In this document: positions 1 to 4,639 of the stretch, piece by piece
Layout: every line of letters starts with the position of its first letter
Position numbering within the stretch: the first letter of the stretch is position 1
DNA from: CAZWRN01 sp964636275
GTDB taxonomy: Bacteria > Patescibacteriota > Microgenomatia > Daviesbacterales > UBA10151
DNA: 6,680 bases
Direction: 5' to 3'
Assembly (NCBI GenBank): GCA_964636275.1
Contig: CAZWRN010000046.1
Span: 1 to 6,680 of the forward strand
Program-made: the position numbers and the translations under genes
Notes under the pieces: generated by a model
The model's database searches: none
Seen by the model: only the letters and a program-made list of their open reading frames with translations
Told to the model about the DNA's origin: nothing

Positions 1-340
1 GTTCCATTGTATTTCCATTTTCATCTACACTGTTAAATACTTCTTGTGACCCATTTAAAGAAGCTGATACATCTTGTCCATCCAGCATAAATCGGCGACT
101 TGCACTAACTCGCATTTTTCCTTCAATAGGACCACTTGCAGGCATTGGAAAAACTAAACAATCGGCATAATTTGTAGATGGAACTTTTAAATGAGTTGAA
201 GTAGCATCAGGTGTATTATTTTGAGCTTCAGCAACAGGAGCAATCATAGCTGTAGTAGCACCAGTTAAAGCTAGTGCAAGTGCGGCATTTTGAACGACTT
301 TTTTTCCGCGAGTTAATATTTCTGGGTTTCTTGTATTCAT
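1..340 (-). CDS. Secreted protein of unknown function, N-terminal part (runs off the left edge)
   Basis: An open frame of 113 codons starts with ATG at 340 and has no stop before the window edge, so the C-terminus is missing. Residues 10-39 form a signal peptide: basic residues RGKK at 11-14, a hydrophobic Ala/Leu/Thr stretch at 18-34, and an Ala-x-Ala site (AEA, 37-39) followed by Gln40. The basic region lacks an RR pair, so Sec export is more likely than Tat. The visible mature part (40-113) has one Cys (C61) and short polar segments such as VFPMPASGPIEGKMRVSASR; I recognise no family. Third codon positions are mostly A or T, more so than in the 530-residue neighbour. The start is supported by a consensus promoter whose -10 box ends 8 nt upstream of the ATG, with no Shine-Dalgarno site, implying a leaderless mRNA. 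Function is unknown; the frame and the export signal are well supported. Confidence 0.8.
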   Translation of the reverse strand, partial: MNTRNPEILTRGKKVVQNAALALALTGATTAMIAPVAEAQNNTPDATSTHLKVPSTNYADCLVFPMPASGPIEGKMRVSASRRFMLDGQDVSASLNGSQEVFNSVDENGNTME

Positions 341-348
341 GTTTGGTA

Positions 349-378
349 ATTATACTATAAGTCTAATAGTATTGTCAA
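349..378 (-). promoter_or_regulatory. Sigma70-type promoter of the left-edge secreted protein
   Basis: Read on the minus strand, a perfect TTGACA (373-378) and a perfect TATAAT (349-354) are separated by 18 nt. The -10 box ends 8 nt before the ATG at 340, which places the expected transcription start at or within a base or two of the start codon. Confidence 0.85.
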
Positions 379-380
379 CT

Positions 381-438
381 CTTTTCAGTGTATGAATCTA
401 GTAAGAATTTAGATTCCATCTTATAACTGTCTGAAAAG
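381..438. repeat. Nested inverted repeat between two genes
   Basis: The outer arms CTTTTCAG (381-388) and CTGAAAAG (431-438) are perfect reverse complements. Inside them GAATCTA (394-400) and TAGATTC (410-416) are also perfect, with a 9-nt loop. The element lies after the stop of the 530-residue gene and just upstream of the -35 box of the next gene. There is no U-run, so it is not a classical terminator; it could be a transcript-end structure or an operator-like site. A further AU-only hairpin (9-bp alternating A/T stem, 445-467) lies between it and the stop codon at 480. Confidence 0.45.
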
Positions 439-479
439 TTATAGATATATATACCTTATATATATATGGATTGCAACCC

Positions 480-2072
480 CTAGCCCAGCTGTTTTTTCAG
501 CCAGATATCATTGGCAGACTCCTCTACCGATTTATTACCAAGTAATTTTTTAATCCTCCAGCCGACTGGGCCCAAAGCCCCTATTCCGATGGCAACCAGC
601 GGCAAGCCAGTTCTGGGTAATTCGCGAATGGCCGAATTTTGAGTCCCTAGTACTTTGACTTCTGGCTGAGTAGCAGTCGGTGGAATTTGAACGACGGAGG
701 CTTGAGTGATCTGCCTTTCACAGATCAACTGGGAACTGGTGCGGCTTTTTTCTATGGTACCTACCGGACATTGAACCATCGTTTGGGATGTAATTACGGC
801 TCCAGATGCTAGAACAATCTGTACTTGAGGAGTCGGAGTGGCTAATACAATAAAACTGGCGGGTTGAGACTGCTCACACTGAATGACTCCATTTACCCTA
901 CCCTTTTCAGTAGTACCAGCCGGACAAGAAGCTAAAGTGGCGGCATTTATGGTGGTAATTATTGGTTGCGGTCTTTCACAGACTAGTTGAGTATCAGACC
1001 GACCTTTCTCGGTAGTTCCAGCAGGGCACTGGACGGGCGGATGGTTTACGATCTGAATTTGAGGCTGGGTGGATGGATAGACTGAAGTGTTTTGTATCAT
1101 TGGCGATCCTCTGTAGACTACTGGAATGGGTGTCTGAGCCGAGTTCACTGATACGCTACAATCAGTGGTGATTTTTTGATTGGATAAACGGTCAATGATC
1201 TCAATCTGAGCAGTCCTCGTACCCGCTGTTGCGTAGGTTGTACTAAAAATTTGATCATCTCTGCCAGAAACTGAATTATCACCTTTCCAGCGATATTTAA
1301 ATGAACCACTTCCACCATTGGTCTGAACTTGCCAGGTGACTGTTTCTCCTACTAAAGCTTGCGAAGGTGAAGCTGCACAGCTAGCTGACAAGGTTGAATG
1401 AGAGCGGTGGTGTTCAGATGAGATCGGAACTGTTCCAGTGCAATTGGGATGGTTGTATTCCACCCGACCTGTTCTTTCAGCTGGTCGGACTACATTGATA
1501 TAAACCCGGTAATAGACTTTGTTTCCTCCCTCACACTGGTACTGTTCGGCTGTCACAGGCGTAATTACTGAGGTTGGACTAGGAATCGAAGTTTGTGCCT
1601 GAGACAGGTTTTGGTGAGGCTGATTGGATTGCCTCGTGTCACCACACACCCCAGATTGGTAATGCTGGTTATATCTTCGGTATGTTCCATCAGATAATTG
1701 ATCCACTTCATGAACCTGACCTGCTCCCCCGGCGCACTCAGGGTAACTTCTTACTACATAAGGTACCGTTGTAGGCTGAGGCGTTGGTGCGGCAGGTGTG
1801 TCACCGCAGACGCCGGGCTGATAATGTTCATTGTAGGTGCGATATGTACCATCAGACATGGCATCAACGTCGTGAACCATACCAGGCTCACCAGCACATT
1901 CTGAATACGTTCTGATCAGATAAACTTCGTTTTCCTGAGCATTTAAAACAGCTGGCCCTTTTTTAAAGAGATTGGAAAAATTGGAAATACCAGTAATAGT
2001 GAGGATGTTCAAACAACAAATAAATACCAATAGTTTAAATATATGTTGAGTTGGTTTCGGTGTCTGCTCCAT
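480..2072 (-). CDS. Secreted, Cys-rich repeat surface protein with C-terminal LPRTG and membrane anchor
   Basis: A 530-residue protein. Residues 12-29 are a hydrophobic signal segment, and a likely cleavage site lies at VLNA|Q (after 45). Two 42-residue repeats follow (51-92 and 105-146; 29 of 42 positions identical by eye), each with two Cys 30 residues apart; 180-211 (two Cys 31 apart) may be a degenerate third copy. Residues 230-310 look like a PKD/Ig-type beta domain flanked by C232 and C305. Three copies of a C-P-x-G-T-x-E-K...C motif (348-367, 382-401, 434-453) follow, joined by Gln/Thr/Pro-rich linkers. The C-terminus has LPRTG (485-489), a short hydrophobic stretch (490-504) and basic RIKK, as in sortase signals, but then about 20 more residues. 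The structure suggests an extracellular disulfide-rich adhesin or wall protein; no enzyme motif is visible. No sortase gene is in the window. It has its own promoter. Confidence 0.85.
   Translation of the reverse strand: MEQTPKPTQHIFKLLVFICCLNILTITGISNFSNLFKKGPAVLNAQENEVYLIRTYSECAGEPGMVHDVDAMSDGTYRTYNEHYQPGVCGDTPAAPTPQPTTVPYVVRSYPECAGGAGQVHEVDQLSDGTYRRYNQHYQSGVCGDTRQSNQPHQNLSQAQTSIPSPTSVITPVTAEQYQCEGGNKVYYRVYINVVRPAERTGRVEYNHPNCTGTVPISSEHHRSHSTLSASCAASPSQALVGETVTWQVQTNGGSGSFKYRWKGDNSVSGRDDQIFSTTYATAGTRTAQIEIIDRLSNQKITTDCSVSVNSAQTPIPVVYRGSPMIQNTSVYPSTQPQIQIVNHPPVQCPAGTTEKGRSDTQLVCERPQPIITTINAATLASCPAGTTEKGRVNGVIQCEQSQPASFIVLATPTPQVQIVLASGAVITSQTMVQCPVGTIEKSRTSSQLICERQITQASVVQIPPTATQPEVKVLGTQNSAIRELPRTGLPLVAIGIGALGPVGWRIKKLLGNKSVEESANDIWLKKQLG
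714..1031 (-). repeat. Three-copy Cys motif repeat in the 530-residue surface protein
   Basis: Residues 348-367, 382-401 and 434-453 each carry Q/S-C-P-(A/V)-G-T-(T/I)-E-K-(G/S)-R, then a variable stretch, then C-E, with the two Cys exactly 16 residues apart in every copy. The copies are separated by 14 and 32 residues of Ile/Thr/Pro/Gln-rich linker. The pairing of two Cys per unit suggests one disulfide in each. Confidence 0.75.
1635..1922 (-). repeat. Tandem 42-residue Cys-containing repeats in the 530-residue surface protein
   Basis: Unit 1 is encoded at 1797-1922 and unit 2 at 1635-1760, with a Pro/Thr linker between. Conserved positions include ECAG, VH-x-VD, SDGTYR, HYQ and GVCGDT. The DNA copies differ at many synonymous positions, so this is an old duplication kept by selection on the protein. 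The family is not recognised. Confidence 0.8.
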
Positions 2073-2080
2073 TGACCCTA

Positions 2081-2109
2081 TATATACTCTTATAATTTAA
2101 TTTAGACAA
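2081..2109 (-). promoter_or_regulatory. Promoter of the 530-residue surface protein
   Basis: On the minus strand TTGTCT (2104-2109) and TATATA (2081-2086) are 17 nt apart. The -10 box ends 8 nt before the ATG at 2072, again placing the start site at or next to the start codon. An AGGG lies only 3 nt before the ATG, too close for a normal ribosome binding site. The promoter sits in the 60-nt gap after the stop of the upstream gene, where I see no terminator hairpin. Confidence 0.65.
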
Positions 2110-2132
2110 GCCCTAGCTGAAGCGCATAAATA

Positions 2133-3527
2133 TTAAAAGTAATTCCATCTACCTATCCAGGGGAAAACTCTTTTTCTGCCTTTTATTTTAGAAGCTTCGT
2201 TTAACTGATCATCAAATTTTTTTAAAGGATCATTGCTGTCCAGATTTTGCAAAAGATTTTCGGAATCAGTTAGCTGATTGATCGCCTCTAATTTATCTCC
2301 ATCTACACCTGAAGTAGCGGCATTATTTATTTTGCTCCGATAGAGCTCTTCAGCACCAATGGCTATAACTGCTTTAGGTGTTTGGGCTAATTTGCGTCTA
2401 TAAGCACTTATCCGATCCAAGATTCTTATTTGTCCAGCATTTAATGATCCTCTGGCAGCTTGTGTTGCGATCAATAAATTGGCGGCATTAATTTTGTCTT
2501 CGTTTAAAATAGCTCTGAAAGCTGCTTGTCTTGCTTGGTTTAGTTTTTCTATATAATCTCTCATTTTGCTATCGGTAGCAAGATTGTATCGAACAGCTTC
2601 TAAATAATCAGCCTCATTTCTCCTGAGTGCCCTAATGCGCATGGTAAATAAAGCTATCCCAGCCAATGCTACTCCAGTTAACAAAACTTTATCTGAGTCA
2701 GTTAATCGATCTGCCCAATTATCATATGGATCCGTAACTTCATAAGTTGGTGTCGGGTATGGAGTTGCGGTTGATTCTGGAGTTATGGTGAAAGTAGGTG
2801 TCGCAGTTTCAGTTGAGGTTGGGGTTGGAGTTTGAGTCGATGTCGTAGTCTCTGTTGGAGTCAGTGTGGGAGTAAAAGTAGCTTCTTTGGTAGGTGTCAG
2901 TGTAACACCAGGAGTTCTAGTAGCTCGGGCTGTCCCAACTAAAGCTGGTCTGACGTCCAGATCAGATGGAGCCGGAGTAGTAGTAACTGGTCTTGGTAAA
3001 GGTGTAATCTCTGCGCTTGGTGTCACAGCCTCTGTTACTCCAGGAACCTCTTCAGACCACTTTTGTATTCTGTTTTGACCTTTATCATGAACCTCATGCG
3101 CACTACGGGTCCCTCTAATACCATTAACTACAGTAAATTTTAAACCTAGATTTCCATCATTTAACCTTGTACATGTACCTTCAATGTTTACACCCTCTAT
3201 AATTTTACCTTGTTGGAGTGACTGAACATCTCCCTCGGCATTGGTAAAACCAGTGATAGTGTCTACTGATCCATCTACCTGAACTATAAAAGGAACTCCT
3301 GATCGCGGACCTAGTTGGATGTCGTTATCATTTTTCCCCGAAACTGGTCGTTGATAACCCACAACCCCATTCCGCTCACGGTAAAGCTCATTGTGAATCC
3401 GAAGTTGTCCCGAGCATAATCTTTGAGCACTTGCCTCTGAGCCCACTTTACTTATGGCGAGGACTCCTCCGGCCAATTTTAATAAATCGCGACGCGTAAC
3501 TGCTAATTCTCTTCTTGGCATTATCAT
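2133..3527 (-). CDS. Tat-exported membrane protein with Thr/Pro stalk and cytoplasmic helical domain, function unknown
   Basis: A 464-residue protein. TRRDLLK (11-17) followed by a hydrophobic Gly/Ala/Leu run and SEASA|Q (cut after 34) is a good Tat signal. Residues 35-160 form a small polar, probably beta-rich extracellular domain with two Cys (C38, C119). Residues about 166-262 are rich in Thr and Pro, with dense TPT/TET repeats at 203-262 resembling a mucin-like stalk. A single membrane segment (280-296, LLTGVALAGIALF) is followed by positive MRIRALRR, so the last ~165 residues should be cytoplasmic; they are helical, charged and contain no motif I know. The start is ATG at 3527; a second ATG at 3521 is possible, but the -10 box ending 5 nt upstream of the first supports a leaderless start there. 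The layout suggests a receptor-like or scaffold protein linking the envelope exterior to the cytoplasm; that is inference. Confidence 0.85.
   Translation of the reverse strand: MIMPRRELAVTRRDLLKLAGGVLAISKVGSEASAQRLCSGQLRIHNELYRERNGVVGYQRPVSGKNDNDIQLGPRSGVPFIVQVDGSVDTITGFTNAEGDVQSLQQGKIIEGVNIEGTCTRLNDGNLGLKFTVVNGIRGTRSAHEVHDKGQNRIQKWSEEVPGVTEAVTPSAEITPLPRPVTTTPAPSDLDVRPALVGTARATRTPGVTLTPTKEATFTPTLTPTETTTSTQTPTPTSTETATPTFTITPESTATPYPTPTYEVTDPYDNWADRLTDSDKVLLTGVALAGIALFTMRIRALRRNEADYLEAVRYNLATDSKMRDYIEKLNQARQAAFRAILNEDKINAANLLIATQAARGSLNAGQIRILDRISAYRRKLAQTPKAVIAIGAEELYRSKINNAATSGVDGDKLEAINQLTDSENLLQNLDSNDPLKKFDDQLNEASKIKGRKRVFPWIGRWNYF
2742..2921 (-). repeat. Low-complexity Thr/Pro stalk region
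   Basis: Encodes residues 203-262, dominated by Thr, Pro, Ser and Glu with irregular TPT, TPTxT and TET units. On the plus strand it reads as imperfect repeats of GGAGTTGG-like words. The units are not exact, so recent slippage is not obvious. Confidence 0.75.
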
Positions 3528-3532
3528 TTTAT

Positions 3533-3561
3533 ATTATAGGTCTTTTTATGGGGATAGTCAA
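3533..3561 (-). promoter_or_regulatory. Promoter of the Tat-exported 464-residue protein
   Basis: On the minus strand TTGACT (3556-3561) and a perfect TATAAT (3533-3538) are exactly 17 nt apart. The -10 box ends 5 nt before the ATG at 3527 and no Shine-Dalgarno site is present, which predicts a leaderless transcript. Confidence 0.85.
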
Positions 3562-3628
3562 ATTAGTGCTTCCAGAAGTAGAAAACAGCTGACAGATGGC
3601 TTATGACAGAAAGCGGATGACGGAATAT
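3550..3628 (+). repeat. Degenerate purine-rich repeat, copy 1 (copy 2 at 3814-3857)
   Basis: Both stretches start with GGGG then GTCAAAT, pass through purine-rich words of the ACAGA/GACGGA type, and end with GATGACGGA followed by ATAT (GATGACGGA at 3616-3624 and 3843-3851). Copy 1 is about 79 nt and copy 2 about 44 nt, so they differ by internal insertions. The GTCAAAT of copy 1 is the -35 box of the 464-residue gene read on the minus strand, and that of copy 2 is the -35 of another promoter-like site. The origin of this family is unknown to me. Confidence 0.4.
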
Positions 3629-3661
3629 GCATAAAACACCTCATTTTATAAGCCCTTTTTT
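3598..3661 (+). terminator. Terminator-like hairpin, plus strand, no gene before it
   Basis: GGCTTAT (3598-3604) and ATAAGCC (3648-3654) are perfect reverse complements and are followed by C and six T (3656-3661). An alternative tighter stem uses ATAAAA (3631-3636) and TTTTAT (3644-3649). The outer loop is long (43 nt) and no plus-strand gene ends here, so the role as a terminator is uncertain. Confidence 0.3.
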
Positions 3662-3714
3662 AAGGAATAATCTTTGAGTATCTATTACTAGAGGTCTTAT
3701 TATCTAGTGTGAAG

Positions 3715-3743
3715 TGTGGAAAACTTCTGTACCCAGTGGATAA
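3715..3743 (-). promoter_or_regulatory. Two DnaA-box-like 9-mers
   Basis: Read on the minus strand, TTATCCACT (3735-3743) and TTTTCCACA (3715-3723) each match the bacterial DnaA box TTATCCACA at 8 of 9 positions. They point the same way and start 20 bp apart, about two helical turns. They lie in an AT-rich, gene-poor stretch. No dnaA gene is visible, so an origin cannot be claimed. Confidence 0.3.
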
Positions 3744-3793
3744 CTTGTAGAGGCTAAACGCAACTGAAATTGCAAGAAATTGATCTATTCTGG

Positions 3794-3822
3794 TATATAA
3801 ATACGTATTTATATGGGGTCAA
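3794..3822 (-). promoter_or_regulatory. Promoter-like site overlapping a 20-bp perfect palindrome
   Basis: On the minus strand TTGACC (3817-3822) and TATATA (3794-3799) are 17 nt apart. The spacer and -10 box lie within a perfect palindrome (3795-3814, centred on TACGTA), a shape typical of repressor operators. A transcript would start near 3787 and run toward the 464-residue gene, giving a leader of about 260 nt as an alternative to its leaderless promoter. A weaker plus-strand reading (TTGCAA at 3770-3775, 18 nt, the same TATATA) also exists. Confidence 0.4.
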
Positions 3823-3875
3823 ATAACAGAAGACGGAAGACTGATGACGGATATACAGTACTTGACACGGCCCTA

Positions 3876-3971
3876 CAAAACAAAAAAAAGACTTAATGGC
3901 TAAAATAGGAGACTTGACCCTGCCCTAGTCAAATCTCCAACTCTACCCACTAAGTCCACTTTTTTGTTTTG
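3876..3971 (-). repeat. Long imperfect inverted repeat (about 44-nt arms, 9-nt loop), terminator-like
   Basis: The left arm (3876-3918) and right arm (3928-3971) align as reverse complements at about 35 of 44 positions with one gap. Five of the differences become G-U pairs when the minus strand is the RNA, while the plus-strand RNA would have A-C mismatches there; this favours a minus-strand transcript. In that direction the stem is followed by eight T, as in an intrinsic terminator, although no gene lies directly upstream on that strand. The arms are joined by the nine bases at 3919-3927. It could also be a folded mobile or REP-like element. Confidence 0.55.
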
Positions 3972-3990
3972 AGTTAGTCAAATCTCCAAC
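3926..3990 (+). repeat. 16-nt direct repeat, two copies
   Basis: TAGTCAAATCTCCAAC occurs exactly at 3926-3941 and 3975-3990, 49 bp apart. Both copies are followed by ACCCA-type words and a CAC plus T-run, so the second is a partial duplicate of the right arm of the long inverted repeat. The left arm (GGAGACTTGAC, 3908-3918) could pair with either copy, giving two alternative hairpins. Confidence 0.6.
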
Positions 3991-4122
3991 CAAAACTACT
4001 ACCCAAAAGCTCACTTTTTATTTACTTTTTTGTTAATTTTTCCATCCTATAAAAAAACTGCTCTGTTTTTAGCTTCACTAAAACCCTTGACAGAAATTTC
4101 ACAATATGAAATTCTATATACA

Positions 4123-4221
4123 GATGATAACTTCTAACTGCTCTTGAAGTTATCGTCAGTACTTAATTTAAAAAAGGGCATTGCTGTTCGAGTCCGTCTG
4201 CGGCAGTAATGCTCTTTTTTT
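4123..4221 (+). ncRNA. Candidate small RNA: two stable hairpins ending in a U-run
   Basis: Hairpin 1 has a 12-bp stem (4123-4134 with 4146-4157) and an 11-nt loop. Hairpin 2 has an 11-bp stem (4176-4186 with 4204-4214), an inner CCG-TCTG-CGG mini-hairpin (4194-4203), and seven T after it. All three imperfect pairs are G-U in the plus-strand RNA but would be A-C in the other strand, which favours a plus-strand transcript. A TTGACA lies at 4087-4092, but no acceptable -10 box stands 16-18 nt after it, so the promoter and 5' end are not known. A perfect AATTTCA/TGAAATT inverted repeat (4095-4113) just upstream might be an operator. No known RNA family is recognised. Confidence 0.35.
4170..4221. 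terminator. Bidirectional intrinsic terminator
   Basis: The 11-bp stem (4176-4186 with 4204-4214) is flanked by six A on the left (4170-4175) and seven T on the right (4215-4221), so either strand yields a hairpin followed by a U-run. It fits as the end of the minus-strand 44-codon gene (4276-4410) and of a possible convergent plus-strand RNA. A weaker inverted repeat, CTTAAAT/ATTTAAG (4225-4251), lies between it and the small gene. Confidence 0.7.
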
Positions 4222-4275
4222 ATGCTTAAATTCCCTTTTTATCTATTTAAGAACTCGTCTACTCTCAAATATTAG

Positions 4276-4410
4276 TTATCTAGCCATCAAAATAAGGCTT
4301 TGATCGTTCTTAGATAATACTTTACGGACTTGATCTAAGATCACTGCTCTTTCACCTGTATTTTGACGTCTTTTCTTTTTCTGCTCTTTTCCAAAAGAAA
4401 AATTAAACAT
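4276..4410 (-). CDS. Small basic protein, 44 residues, unknown function
   Basis: ATG at 4410 to TAA at 4276-4278. The protein begins MFNFSFGKEQ, then has a KKKRR basic patch (11-15), and residues 20-34 (ERAVILDQVRKVLSK) look like an amphipathic helix, with a hydrophobic end LILM (39-42). It has 11 Lys/Arg against 4 Asp/Glu, so it may bind nucleic acid, ribosomes or membrane phosphate; none of this is shown by a motif. The case for a real gene is context: a strong promoter (4452-4480) 41 nt upstream and an intrinsic terminator (4170-4221) downstream bracket this one frame. Against it, the Shine-Dalgarno site is poor, and the leader instead folds into a hairpin (4415-4445). Size alone would allow a chance frame, or the transcript could be a non-coding RNA. 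Confidence 0.5.
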   Translation of the reverse strand: MFNFSFGKEQKKKRRQNTGERAVILDQVRKVLSKNDQSLILMAR

Positions 4411-4451
4411 CGTAAAGCTTTGTATTTCTTACAAATATCAAGCTTGTCTGA

Positions 4452-4480
4452 AGCGTAGCATAGCCAAAATTATTTGTCAA
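4452..4480 (-). promoter_or_regulatory. Promoter with extended -10, upstream of the 44-codon gene
   Basis: On the minus strand a perfect TTGACA (4475-4480) is followed after 17 nt by TACGCT (4452-4457), preceded by TGC, which is an extended -10 motif. The expected start is near 4445, giving a leader of about 35 nt. That leader forms a stem (4419-4424 with 4430-4435, plus 4415-4418 with 4442-4445) just before the ATG. This is the only promoter in the window with a leader that is clearly not leaderless and lacks a Shine-Dalgarno site. Confidence 0.65.
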
Positions 4481-4639
4481 CATATTAGAGTCCTATAATT
4501 TATTACGGTCTTAATTCCGTATATCCTAGAGTATTTATGTTTGGTTAGTGTCTTCGCTTTAGCAATTAACAACAACCTAAACAATCGACGTCTCTTTTCC
4601 CTTATATGATTAATTTAAAAATATGTCTCAGTTCAATAG
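4481..4639. other. Non-coding stretch after the 265-residue gene
   Basis: I see no gene, RNA gene or clear terminator here. It is AT-rich, and the minus strand has a 45-codon open stretch without an ATG or GTG start. How transcripts of the gene ending at 4640 terminate is not evident. Confidence 0.5.

Noticed and set aside
1698..1904. Plus-strand frames inside the large minus-strand genes (1698-1904, 2866-3078, 4710-4958, 6220-6459)
   Set aside because: They are antisense shadows of well-supported genes, lack start signals and show no protein-like features.
3556..3642. 28-codon minus-strand frame (ATG at 3642)
   Set aside because: There is no promoter or ribosome site close to it; it overlaps the terminator-like hairpin, the degenerate repeat and the -35 box of the next gene.
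3813..3896. 27-codon plus-strand frame starting at 3813
   Set aside because: It has no Shine-Dalgarno site, is composed of the degenerate purine-rich repeat and the A-run of the long inverted repeat, and only a weak promoter reading precedes it.
3926..3990. CRISPR-like array
   Set aside because: There are only two repeat copies of 16 nt, no third unit and no regular spacers. It is a partial duplication of the inverted-repeat arm.
4087..4122. Plus-strand promoter at TTGACA (4087-4092) for the candidate small RNA
   Set aside because: The only TATATA/TATACA words lie 22 or more nt away, and the hexamers at 16-18 nt do not resemble a -10 box. It is not listed as a promoter.
4176..4214. tRNA-like T-loop sequence (TTCGAGTCC) in the terminator loop
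   Set aside because: The flanking five bases do not pair as a T-stem, and no D-arm, anticodon arm or acceptor stem is found around it. It is better explained as the loop of the terminator hairpin.
4477..4614. 45-codon minus-strand open stretch, rich in basic residues
   Set aside because: It has no ATG or GTG start, no ribosome binding site, and it runs into the -35 box of the next promoter. Chance is the simpler explanation.
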